A stretch of DNA of 64,000 nt from positions 2,914,001 through 2,978,000 of the forward strand of contig NZ_CP056122.1 of the NCBI RefSeq assembly GCF_018219455.1. Reading direction: 5' to 3'. Of the stretch, positions 7,852 through 18,500 are shown piece after piece. Source of the DNA: Moritella sp. 5. GTDB lineage: Bacteria > Pseudomonadota > Gammaproteobacteria > Enterobacterales > Moritellaceae. The translations under genes were made by a program, and so were the position numbers. Positions within the stretch are counted from its first letter, which is position 1; every line of letters starts with the position of its first letter. Under the pieces are notes generated by a model, which worked only from the letters and a program-made list of their open reading frames with translations, did no database searches and was not told where the DNA came from.

Positions 7852-10800
7852 TTACTAAGCTGCCTATTCGGCAGTGAACGTGAGTGGCTCCGCGTTGGAT
7901 TTGGGCTTGTGTTTCTAAGCTGCCTATTCGGCAGTGAACATTAGTGCGTACCCTAATGGAGCGCACTTGATTTTCTAAGCTGCCTATTCGGCAGTGAACT
8001 ACAAACATTTCTCTGATTGGGTGGATGGTCATTTCTAAGCTGCCTATTCGGCAGTGAACAGGCCTACCAGCTTCAACAGTGCCATCTATGCTTTCTAAGC
8101 TGCCTATTCGGCAGTGAACCTGAGTCCGGATTCACTGGTGATTACGCTGCTTTTCTAAGCTGCCTATTCGGCAGTGAACGAATACTTTCTTCAGATTAAA
8201 TGGTTTGTCATTTTCTAAGCTGCCTATTCGGCAGTGAACTATCCGGCGATAATCTCGGCGTGATAATGTCATTTCTAAGCTGCCTATTCGGCAGTGAACG
8301 GTTCATTTGGCGGTGACACACTTGGCGGAATTTTCTAAGCTGCCTATTCGGCAGTGAACACTGCCTTACAGTATTCTAATTTGTTGTTCATTTTCTAAGC
8401 TGCCTATTCGGCAGTGAACTATCGGTAGAACTCGCTGTTTTTTCCCTTCTTTTTCTAAGCTGCCTATTCGGCAGTGAACATGTTAGCCCAGGCAGACAAG
8501 GAAGGTCTGAATTTCTAAGCTGCCTATTCGGCAGTGAACTAGTTAATTCAAATTCATCGATTGAACCATCATTTCTAAGCTGCCTATTCGGCAGTGAACC
8601 TGCCTTACAGTATTCTAACCTGATGTTTATGTTTCTAAGCTGCCTATTCGGCAGTGAACCGTTACCCGGTAAGTAACCTGCATAATCACAATTTCTAAGC
8701 TGCCTATTCGGCAGTGAACAAGAAGGCTCAAAACCAGAGTTGACGCCAATATTTCTAAGCTGCCTATTCGGCAGTGAACACCGTGGTGATAGTAAGTTTA
8801 AATATGTAACATTTCTAAGCTGCCTATTCGGCAGTGAACCATTCGCGTACTACTGGGTTAAGTATCATGATTTTCTAAGCTGCCTATTCGGCAGTGAACT
8901 AATCGCGCTAATAGTAAGGATTATTTCAGTTTTTCTAAGCTGCCTATTCGGCAGTGAACGCGAACAACAAGCACTGACTCTACAATGATCGTTTCTAAGC
9001 TGCCTATTCGGCAGTGAACACATTTGTAATAACACAGCGGCCTTTACGTAATTTCTAAGCTGCCTATTCGGCAGTGAACCTTTTACAGTAGATGTTGCCT
9101 CTTCTGGCGGTTTTCTAAGCTGCCTATTCGGCAGTGAACGTTTGCACTGGCGCGAGTATTTGCCCGCTAATTTTCTAAGCTGCCTATTCGGCAGTGAACC
9201 GTTATCTGCATCTTGCCAATATTCACCAACTTTTCTAAGCTGCCTATTCGGCAGTGAACAGACTGATAACTTTTAGCCCTCATTCTACTAATTTCTAAGC
9301 TGCCTATTCGGCAGTGAACGAACGGGGTCAGATTGCAGTGCCACCAGCAACTTTCTAAGCTGCCTATTCGGCAGTGAACAGACAGTTAAGACGCGTTTAC
9401 AGTTGTTTCTCTTTCTAAGCTGCCTATTCGGCAGTGAACTGGGTTCAATTGCTTACAACCTCTTCATTGCTTTTCTAAGCTGCCTATTCGGCAGTGAACT
9501 ATTGATTAAATCGCTTGAATTATCTGTTGAATTTCTAAGCTGCCTATTCGGCAGTGAACCAGTCGTGTCGATTCTTGCTATGTCTTTCAGTTTTCTAAGC
9601 TGCCTATTCGGCAGTGAACAAAGCAATTTCAAAACGAAAATCTGACGATAATTTCTAAGCTGCCTATTCGGCAGTGAACGCCCAGGCATGTGAAGGTCCT
9701 GGGCAATTCAATTTCTAAGCTGCCTATTCGGCAGTGAACATCACAATCACAGCGTAATCAAATCATGGTGATTTCTAAGCTGCCTATTCGGCAGTGAACA
9801 TATGTCAGATGATGGTACCGTCACAATTAACTTTCTAAGCTGCCTATTCGGCAGTGAACATCAAGGTGGGTGACGTTGGATTCTTCGCACCTTTCTAAGC
9901 TGCCTATTCGGCAGTGAACTTGGGTTGTACGCGGGTTTAGCTGGTGTTAGTTTTCTAAGCTGCCTATTCGGCAGTGAACTATCAACTTTCTTGTTTTTTC
10001 GTGCCGTTGTCTTTCTAAGCTGCCTATTCGGCAGTGAACAAGAATTACTGACAGTTACAAATGCAGTTGACTTTCTAAGCTGCCTATTCGGCAGTGAACT
10101 TGGTATATTTAGATTTGATCTATTGACTGCTTTTCTAAGCTGCCTATTCGGCAGTGAACGCTATATGGTTGAGACGTCTGTAACTGTAGGTTTTCTAAGC
10201 TGCCTATTCGGCAGTGAACTAATTTACCCCAGTTGTCTTTTATTACACCTGTTTCTAAGCTGCCTATTCGGCAGTGAACCACTGGTTCGTGAAGAATCCC
10301 GCGCCATTAACTTTCTAAGCTGCCTATTCGGCAGTGAACCGTTTTATTGTAGTGCGGAATTTCGGTGTGGATTTCTAAGCTGCCTATTCGGCAGTGAACC
10401 AATTGGTTACGGTAGAAATGTTGATGACGTTTTTCTAAGCTGCCTATTCGGCAGTGAACACCCAGCGACGTTTACATTGCATGATACCGAATTTCTAAGC
10501 TGCCTATTCGGCAGTGAACAAAAAGCATGTTTCAACTGACAGGCACTATAATTTCTAAGCTGCCTATTCGGCAGTGAACTTAAATACGGATTTAAAAAGA
10601 TAATCATTTCATTTCTAAGCTGCCTATTCGGCAGTGAACGGCTGCTTGTAGTGATGATTTATGCATACAGATTTCTAAGCTGCCTATTCGGCAGTGAACA
10701 CTTAGCTGCTTACGGGATGCTTTCGCCGCATTTTCTAAGCTGCCTATTCGGCAGTGAACGGAGTAAATGAATTCCACGTTAAGCCGTTATCTTTCTAAGC

Positions 10801-11239
10801 TGCCTATTCGGCAGTGAACATCAGCGCGAATTTGACGCAAAGCCGCAAGCTTTTCTAAGCTGCCTATTCGGCAGTGAACTAATCTTAGTGACTAGATGTG
10901 TTGTGTTGCATTTTCTAAGCTGCCTATTCGGCAGTGAACTTTATCGGTGATGACGTGACGCTCGATAACCTTTTCTAAGCTGCCTATTCGGCAGTGAACA
11001 AAAAACAAATGTGTGTATCGGCTTTTGACTCTTTCTAAGCTGCCTATTCGGCAGTGAACTGTGTAATGAGCAAAACAACCGCTTTCACCATTTTCTAAGC
11101 TGCCTATTCGGCAGTGAACTATATCGACTGCTTAGAGTCGTTTTAACAATATTTCTAAGCTGCCTATTCGGCAGTGAACTTAATAAATTCTCGCTTGGTA
11201 TTCGGTTTATTTTTCTAAGCTGCCTATTCGGCAGTGAAC
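7852..11239 (-). CRISPR. Type I-F CRISPR array, 57 repeats and 56 spacers
   Basis: A 28-base repeat (plus strand begins TTTCTAAGCTGCC and ends CGGCAGTGAAC) recurs with an exact 60-base period; every spacer is 32 bases. Read on the minus strand the repeat starts GTTCACTGCCG and holds the short palindrome CTGCC-GAATA-GGCAG cleaved by Cas6f, as in type I-F. The leader is on the high-coordinate side next to csy4, so transcription is leftward and the newest spacers are near 11200. The leader-distal terminal repeat (7852) has one change (TTACTAAGC). No other repeat mutation was noticed. Two spacers, at 8360 and 8580, share 19 bases. Confidence 0.98.
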
Positions 11240-11379
11240 AATAGAATATCAGTAAAATAATAAGTTACAACAATCACTTAATAACTTTTTGGTGTTTTTA
11301 CCAATGTTTTCAAATGAAGTTGTAACCTATTGATTTTTAATGCACCTTGTTAAAGAACAATTTTCATTGGTAAAAATGG
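11240..11379 (-). promoter_or_regulatory. CRISPR leader
   Basis: AT-rich stretch between csy4 and the newest repeat, where the array promoter and integration signals should lie. It holds two inverted repeats: TTTTTACCAATG (11295-11306) with CATTGGTAAAAA (11365-11376), a perfect 12-bp pair, and GTTACAAC (11264-11271) with GTTGTAAC (11319-11326). They could be sites for a host architectural protein or Cas1-Cas2 accessory motifs; which is unknown. Confidence 0.7.
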
Positions 11380-11955
11380 TTAAAATAAAGGTACTGTTGC
11401 AACCTTACTCAACCCATAACAATCGAAATCACCATTACATTGACCACTAACATCAATCTTATTCACAAATAGTTTAAACTTTTTACTTTCAGACAAACTA
11501 TTCATATTAATAAAAGGCAATTTTGATAAATGCTCTTCATAGTTTTCAAAATATGCAAGCGCTTCATCCAATGTACCACCATGACGCTTAACTCTACGAC
11601 GCGCTATACGCTCTTTATTCGGTGCAACTTGAAAACGATTAAAGCATGTAAACGATGAAACAGTATCAGGAACATCTTTGATCGATGTGCAATGCACATA
11701 ATCCGTCAATCGCTTCAACCATTTACCAACATTTAATAATTCTAATTTTTCTTTCGTGTTGGCTAATAAACGTAACTTAGCCCCTAACGGAAACTTACTT
11801 CCATATTCAGGAAAGGATACCGCAACTTCAGATTGGTTCTTAGCGACTTTATTTTCAACAAGCGCTATATGCACCTGTTGATAAACCTTATGCCAAAGAA
11901 ACCCTAAACTAGTTTCAGCATCTGGTAATAAGGTAATATCGAGATAATATTTCAT
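11380..11955 (-). CDS. cas6f: Cas6f/Csy4 crRNA-processing endoribonuclease
   Basis: Cuts the array transcript at the base of each repeat hairpin and stays bound to the crRNA 3' end as part of the Csy complex. About 191 residues, normal for Csy4. The N-terminus MKYYLDITLLPD is typical, and the Arg-rich stretch NKERIARRRVKRHGG fits the helix that enters the repeat major groove. The ATG at 11955 has AGGAG five bases upstream and is preferred over the GTG six bases earlier. It is the last gene of the operon, nine bases after csy3, and the leader follows. Confidence 0.93.
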   Translation of the reverse strand: MKYYLDITLLPDAETSLGFLWHKVYQQVHIALVENKVAKNQSEVAVSFPEYGSKFPLGAKLRLLANTKEKLELLNVGKWLKRLTDYVHCTSIKDVPDTVSSFTCFNRFQVAPNKERIARRRVKRHGGTLDEALAYFENYEEHLSKLPFINMNSLSESKKFKLFVNKIDVSGQCNGDFDCYGLSKVATVPLF

Positions 11956-11963
11956 TCCCACTC

Positions 11964-12968
11964 CTATTTATCGCCGTCACTGAATACTCCACCACGAATA
12001 ATCATCGCAATAACAAAATGCTTATCTTCAATACTAATATCTTTATCTGTCATCCACTTAGTTATAAGGGTTTTAAAGTCATTTCGACTAGAACGACAAG
12101 CGACTCCGCGCTGAGTTACCGAACCAAAAGCTTCAATTGCAATAGGTTGTTCTAGATCAGTTTGCCAATCATCAATCGTTCGTAAAGCATTACCAATTTT
12201 TTCACAATGCATTGCGGCAATAGCTTCTCCATTAACATTTAGCGAAAATAGATGACGACTTTTATCACCTTTTGGTATATTTAACACCATATCTTGAGAA
12301 GGCCATACACGCTGCCCTTTCCCGATATTCACATACGCTTCAATTTCAATTAAAACATTTTCTCTATCTGTCAGCCCTAGTTCAATCAACTGAGCCAAAA
12401 TAATTACGTTTTCATTTGCCGCTGTCGTATTTTTCAAGGGATAATCATAAGCATCAAACACCAGCGCTTCACTTAAACTCGGATGCTTGACATAAATGGC
12501 TATGTCTTGTGCTCCAACACGATTACGCCATAAAAAACGTCCATTCGCAATATTATAAGCATAACGATTAGCTAGTTCAGCAGCCCCAAACTCACTGATA
12601 TACTCACTAATTACATCTGTAAACTTATCTTGATAAGCTCTGCTATTACAAGCTGATGGTTCTTTAATACCGCCAAGAACACGTAAACTAAAACTTAACT
12701 TTAACGTATCTTGATCAAAAGGTAATGATGCATCATCACCCCAAGACAGGTTTGGTTTACCCATTTTATCTTTAAGTAATACTTCATTATCGAGTTCTTC
12801 TTTAGTAAAGTTACTAAATACTGCACGATTACGGCGGTCAAATAATTTAATCGCAGACCATTTCGAAGCTTTATCTATGTCAGTCCAATTTCCAGAATGC
12901 ATTACAGCATCAGAGGGTTCGAGTTTACGGTCAAAAGATAATACAGATGGCATTTTTAGTTCTGTCAT
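11964..12968 (-). CDS. csy3: Csy3/Cas7f, backbone subunit of the type I-F Cascade
   Basis: Six copies coat the crRNA spacer and present it to target DNA. 334 residues, the usual length. The N-terminus LKMPSVLSFDRKLEPSDAVM and the block WSAIKLFDRRNRAVFSNFT are recognisable Csy3 features. It sits 12 bases after csy2 in the order csy1-csy2-csy3-cas6f, which defines type I-F1. Confidence 0.95.
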   Translation of the reverse strand: MTELKMPSVLSFDRKLEPSDAVMHSGNWTDIDKASKWSAIKLFDRRNRAVFSNFTKEELDNEVLLKDKMGKPNLSWGDDASLPFDQDTLKLSFSLRVLGGIKEPSACNSRAYQDKFTDVISEYISEFGAAELANRYAYNIANGRFLWRNRVGAQDIAIYVKHPSLSEALVFDAYDYPLKNTTAANENVIILAQLIELGLTDRENVLIEIEAYVNIGKGQRVWPSQDMVLNIPKGDKSRHLFSLNVNGEAIAAMHCEKIGNALRTIDDWQTDLEQPIAIEAFGSVTQRGVACRSSRNDFKTLITKWMTDKDISIEDKHFVIAMIIRGGVFSDGDK

Positions 12969-12980
12969 TTAATTCAATCC

Positions 12981-14012
12981 TTAAAATTGTGCTAATGCAC
13001 TTGCAAAATTAGTAATAATATTTTCACTATTTGTTGATTGTTCTTCTTTAATTTCATTTTTTGTTTGCGTACATAAATACCAATCACTTTCATTATTCTT
13101 TCTACCTTGGTATCTCCAAATCATTTCATTGATATCTGTTACACGGTGTATACCTTTCCATTCCGCAATTGTATGGACAGCCTCAACAAAACGAGTTGGT
13201 GTTAAATCATCTCTTGTATCTTCAACTTCACCAGCTGAAAATAATTCACTAATCGCTTTATAACCTGTCATAATAGGAACTAGATAACCTTTTGATACAG
13301 GGCGTTTTAATATATTCCAATTTGCTTTCGTTTCGAAAGTAAGAGGAGTGTTTTTATCTTCTTCAACAGGTATCGCTTGATGTTTTATGGCTGAAAAATC
13401 CAACCAAGCATCAATCAATTTCGCTTGAGGGTCTTTGTTTTTTAAGCATTCGAAGTGAGTTTGAAGGTAATCTGAGCGATCTTGTAAAACAAAACCTGGC
13501 ATCATTAGCTTTTTAATCTTACGATTTAACGCTTGCTCTTGATCATCTGTTGAAGCTGACAGCAGCTTTATTTTACCAATATCTAGTATTGTGCCACCTG
13601 CTAGCCGATTAGTTAAACAAGTCGCTAATACACGTTTTTCAAAATGCTTTAACTCGTCATTCGTTACGGTTAATACTGTTGCAACTTCAATAATGATAGA
13701 AAGAGTTACATTCATTTTTCCTTCTTCAATAATTGGCGGTGAAGATTTTTTATGCTTAGCAAGTACAGGTGGGTTCTTACTTTGTATAAATTCAAAATCA
13801 GCATTTTTTTTGGGCTTATACACATGCAATTGATGATCATGGCAAACAACAGCACAACCGCTTAATTTAATATCATATTCAGTTGATAGCTTACGTTGTA
13901 AAGCATGAGTGAAGCCTAGAAAGTTTGTAATGGCAGGAAAACCCCACGTAAAGCCTGCAATACAATTTGCATTTTGTACCTTAACTTTATTTAGCACTAT
14001 ATATTGGCTCAT
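12981..14012 (-). CDS. csy2: Csy2/Cas5f, Cascade subunit
   Basis: Binds the crRNA 5' handle and, with Csy1, the PAM-proximal DNA. 343 residues, starting MSQYIVLNKVKVQNANCIAG with the GFTWGFPAITNFLGFTHAL block typical of Csy2. The start codon directly follows the csy1 stop (TAAATG) and has AGGAGG upstream, so it is translationally coupled. No truncation is seen. Confidence 0.93.
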   Translation of the reverse strand: MSQYIVLNKVKVQNANCIAGFTWGFPAITNFLGFTHALQRKLSTEYDIKLSGCAVVCHDHQLHVYKPKKNADFEFIQSKNPPVLAKHKKSSPPIIEEGKMNVTLSIIIEVATVLTVTNDELKHFEKRVLATCLTNRLAGGTILDIGKIKLLSASTDDQEQALNRKIKKLMMPGFVLQDRSDYLQTHFECLKNKDPQAKLIDAWLDFSAIKHQAIPVEEDKNTPLTFETKANWNILKRPVSKGYLVPIMTGYKAISELFSAGEVEDTRDDLTPTRFVEAVHTIAEWKGIHRVTDINEMIWRYQGRKNNESDWYLCTQTKNEIKEEQSTNSENIITNFASALAQF

Positions 14013-15503
14013 TTAGTTATCCTCCTGTAGCGCTACAAATTCTCGTAATGGCTCTTTAAAGAGAGCTTGCCATAAAGCTTGATGTGTCGTGTTTAAATCT
14101 AGATTTTGATGTTCGTTTAACCTCTCATTCAACCAATAAGCAAATTCGTCTGCTAATTTTAATAACCACTGTTTACTGAGTTTTTCAGCTACGGCCTCCT
14201 CATCATTGCGATCAACCTCTAATATGAGTTGCTGGTGAATATCTAAACTCGAATGTTGCGTCCAACCTTTGTCATAGCCTAAAGAGTTAATAATCAGCAC
14301 TTCATCAAAAAAGGCATCTGCTAGCTCATTTATATTTTTAGTAATAGCACGATGCATATCGGGATTTTTAGGGCTAATTTCTTTTGATTTAATGATAAGT
14401 AATAAACGTTGTAAATTTTTAATCTCGTCCGCTAACTTATAATTTAAAGAACGATTAAATAAGCTGACTTGTTCGAGTGAAAATTTATTTTTTGATTTCC
14501 ATTTAGGTGGGGCACAAGAAAGTAAAGCTAACTTTCCCAATCGCTTACCATTCAATGACGATGCATTTGAATGGTTACTCCCTGTAACATTCAAAGTGGC
14601 TTTATTTGGATAAAAAATGAATAAATCAGGATGATATTTATCAACATCTTTTTGCTTATAAATTAATTTTTTATCCTCACTAAATCTAAACCTAGAAAAT
14701 AGCTCATGTGCTATTGACGATGATACTAAAGGCATTAGTAAATGATAATCATTATTAACTGGGTAGTAGATTTGCTTAGCTAAAAAATGACTGGATTTTC
14801 TATCACTATCATAAGCCTGTTTAAATCCAGTCATCCAAAAATTAACTTCATCCAAATTATCTGATAATAATGAAAAAGGGGATGAATCATCATTTTTTAT
14901 AAAATCTAATAATGATTTAGTACCTACTTTAATTGTTAATATTTCACCTGCTGGTGCAGAAGCTGCATTGGACACTGCTGTATCAACAAAAAAATCAATC
15001 AAGGTATTTGTTGTTAAATATAAGTCGTTTATTGATGACGTTTTGTCATAAACACTAGAGCTTTTACTGCTAGAATGAGTTAATTTACCAACATGTGTTG
15101 CAAAACTAATGTCTTTTGCTTTAATTGCATGTTCACTTAACCAAACGTTTGGTTTATGCTTTTCTTCAAGCTTCAACAAAGTTTCTTTATATTCGCTGAT
15201 AATTCCCAACAACTGACTATCTAACTGATAATCAGTTAATAAATTAATAAATTTTTGATATTTATCTTGCTGAAATTTAAGTGCTGTTTGTTTTTTATCT
15301 TTCTTAATTTTTTTTATATCATCTAAATCATCAAGTGACTTACTTAATCGACTTTCAGCAAAAGAAAGTAGCCTGGCATTGATCCCTCCCACTCCTTTTT
15401 TAGGCTTGTCTTTTAATAAAACTTCTTCTTTTTTATCTCTACGCGAAGAAATAAAAAATCGAATTTCATTAGCCATACTGTCGGCATCGATTCTATTTTC
15501 CAT
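14013..15503 (-). CDS. csy1: Csy1/Cas8f, large subunit of the type I-F Cascade
   Basis: Recognises the PAM and helps recruit Cas2-3. About 496 residues, slightly above the usual 430-450. Start taken as the ATG at 15503, with MENRIDADSMANEIRFFISSRR; it overlaps the cas2-3 stop by 11 bases. The PLVSSSIAHELFSRFRFSED and WTQHSSLDIHQQLILEVDR blocks fit the family. The N-terminal half is Lys-rich (KIKKDKKQTALKFQQDKYQK). Confidence 0.92.
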   Translation of the reverse strand: MENRIDADSMANEIRFFISSRRDKKEEVLLKDKPKKGVGGINARLLSFAESRLSKSLDDLDDIKKIKKDKKQTALKFQQDKYQKFINLLTDYQLDSQLLGIISEYKETLLKLEEKHKPNVWLSEHAIKAKDISFATHVGKLTHSSSKSSSVYDKTSSINDLYLTTNTLIDFFVDTAVSNAASAPAGEILTIKVGTKSLLDFIKNDDSSPFSLLSDNLDEVNFWMTGFKQAYDSDRKSSHFLAKQIYYPVNNDYHLLMPLVSSSIAHELFSRFRFSEDKKLIYKQKDVDKYHPDLFIFYPNKATLNVTGSNHSNASSLNGKRLGKLALLSCAPPKWKSKNKFSLEQVSLFNRSLNYKLADEIKNLQRLLLIIKSKEISPKNPDMHRAITKNINELADAFFDEVLIINSLGYDKGWTQHSSLDIHQQLILEVDRNDEEAVAEKLSKQWLLKLADEFAYWLNERLNEHQNLDLNTTHQALWQALFKEPLREFVALQEDN

Positions 15504-18500
15504 CAATATATTTATCCTTTTTCAAATATTTAAATACACCTAAATTAGGGTGGAACAACCACCGAGACATATCATTATTGTTATTTTGTCTTAGTTGTAA
15601 GTGTGTGAATTTTTTGTACGTGTAATCAACCGACTCTGCGAAGCGACTAGACAATAGGTCAACACTGTCTGTTATTGATATTTCAAACCACGAACAATTA
15701 CCTTCAGCTAGAATTAAATCATGCTCTTTGATCAATTCGATATCATTCGTTTTATTAAACTGTGCAGGATACTCTCCTTGCTTTTTCTTTTGCCAAATAA
15801 TACGTTGATCGTATGACAGGTTAATATTGTAATCCTCCATTGCCTGCGGCGAATATCGGAAAGGCTGATTTCGTTGTATTTCACCACACCAAGACACATC
15901 ATTATTCCACCAAAGATTTGCTGCATCTTTTTCTTTTGGGCTTCCCATAAGTCTGATAGCTTGAGCCATATGCTCTAACGCATTAAAAGATTTAAATTTA
16001 GGTGGACTTGTTTTAGTATCTAAATACCGTCCCCATTCCGTCACTTTTTGTATTCTGGGGATTGCATTAATACAGGAGAGCTCCTGTTGCTCAATCAAGC
16101 TGGATAAATCATAATCGCTAAACTGTAGTTTTAAACTTTCAAATCCAGGACGACAATAAGCAGGTTTTTCACCTTTTAGTACTTTAAAGTTTTTGCCTAA
16201 TATATGAATATTATAATCTTGAGGAACACATTTTCTGTGTCGCTGAATTCGTCCGGCTAATTGAATAATCGAACGCATTGAACTCGGTTCAACGATGGCC
16301 CAGTCATAATCATGATCACGTCCGACTTCAGCAACAGATGTAGCTAAAACTACAAAAAGATGATGTTTTATATCACTATTCGTAACCAGTTCATTTATAC
16401 CACTATCTTCCCACCATTTTGTTTCATTATGGCGAGTAAGAGCTAAATCTAATTTAGCCTCAATATTAGAGCGCATGACTAATGGATATTGACTATGATA
16501 GACACAATAATAAATCTGAGTGTCAGCTGGAGGATCTATTGAATATAGTTGTTTGGCCACTGTAACTAGTGGGTTAATATTAGCCATTCTAACTAATCCA
16601 ATAGATACTTTCTTTCCAGTATGGTGCTGAACAAAGTTTGTTTGATGTAATTCTATAACCGACTTATTTATCGCATTAGCAAAAACCTTACTCGGCTTGT
16701 CTATTCCTTTCTTAAGAACAGGTATTATTTTCGCTTTCCTTAAACCTTGTTCATCTTCTTTAAGCTTACGAATACGCTTCTCGACAAACGTACCATGAAC
16801 GTGTTGAAATTCATCTAATGAATTAACACTATGATTAACTGGTTTTTTAAATTCATCAAACCATGCACAGCAAATTTTATTTATATTACTCCCCTCCCCA
16901 TTTACCTCGACATATTGCTTTCGCCCTTGTTGATAAGCGTCAAATAAGGCACTCGCTAATTCAGGTGAAATTGTTGCTGTCGATAACAATACTCTAGAAC
17001 CAAGCATACCAGCCCAATTAACCAATCTGCATAATGCGGGCAAATCTTCCAGACCAAAGTCATCAGGTTCATCAAGTACAAGGTCCGAAGTTAATAACCT
17101 CAGCATAGGCGCTATTTGCCGCCCGCCTCGTAAACCTTCCGTCGCAGGAATAAGGTAATCAATAGTACTGACAAGTACTGGCGCTTGTAGTAATTTTAAA
17201 ATCTTATCATCATGTTTAAACCACTCAGAACAAATACCACTATAATGAGGAAGATTATGAGCTAACGTCACGTCATCTTTTAGTAAAGACTCAGCCGATT
17301 CGCTACCATAATTTTCTTGTTCAGTTTGTTCTAATATTGTCTCCAATTGATGCAATTGTTTTACTGCTTGAGAACCAATCAAGACAGCTAACTCATCCTT
17401 AGCAATATTAAGATGCTTATGTAACGCCTTTCCAGTCTGTAATGTCAGAGTTCTTAGCCCTAAGGCGACACTAAAACGACATTGGTTATAATCTGATAAT
17501 CCATACATTATCCGAGCATTTGCACGTGTTTTCCCCTTACCCGTAGAAGCCATGTTAATACCGAAAAAACCACATTCTTTACTTATTTTTTTTAATTCGT
17601 TTGCCATTTTAAAAGCGTGATCTTGCCAACCAAAATCTGGTTGAGCATTTTTTTCAACTTTATCTGTAAAACTTTTATTCGGTGTTAGACTTGGTAGATC
17701 TTGTTTTAGGTAAGGTATTTTTCTTGCTATTTCACCAGCGTTGAGTCCTACTGCAATATTATGTTCATCTAACTTTTGCTTCAGATATGGAACACCAGTT
17801 TCATTATCTTTATCAGTATTTGCATAAGCCTGATAATTTGGATCTTGCCACTCTTTTGTCACTTCTTTTTTAGAAGAATAATAATGATCCGCAAGCATTA
17901 GTGACAATCTAGATAAATGAGATGTAAATCGCTGCCCCAACCAATCAGATAAAAATATACGATCATGTTTAAGCGTTCTTCTCGCAATAATACTTATTTG
18001 AGTTTGCCAAAGTACACTTTTAAAAGGAGTTCCATGCTCGCCAAAATTCCAATTATTATTTAATGTTTCATGATTCCAATCGTCATTACAACATTGAGGA
18101 GAATTCCAACTTGCTTCAAACGATTCACTTAACCAAAGGTTCATTTTATCTAATGACGGTGGATTATCGATCCCTTTTGGAGATTGTGGTAAACGATGAT
18201 GAGAAACAATTAACCATGCAACAACTTTAGCCACAGGTTGAAATTGTTTAAACGGATTAACAATATTACTACTAATTCCATCTTTTAAGTGTTCCAGTTT
18301 TTTTAAAACATCTTCTTCAGTTTGATTATTTACATTTTCAAGCGCTTTTAACCAGTCTGTATCATTTCTTCCATCAACAAAAGCTTGAAACAACCGTAAC
18401 GAAACCCATTCATGCCGATAAGGCTCAAAACGTTTTCCATCATAATTAGGTTTTAATTTATTTTGAAATAGCACCATGGCCTTGCCAATATCATGAAAAA

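Noticed and set aside
9925-10539. Open frame of 204 codons on the plus strand (and similar ones at 8017, 8740, 9403, 9453)
   Set aside because: They are read-through of CRISPR repeats (FLSCLFGSE / SLPNRQLR periodicity every 20 residues), not genes.
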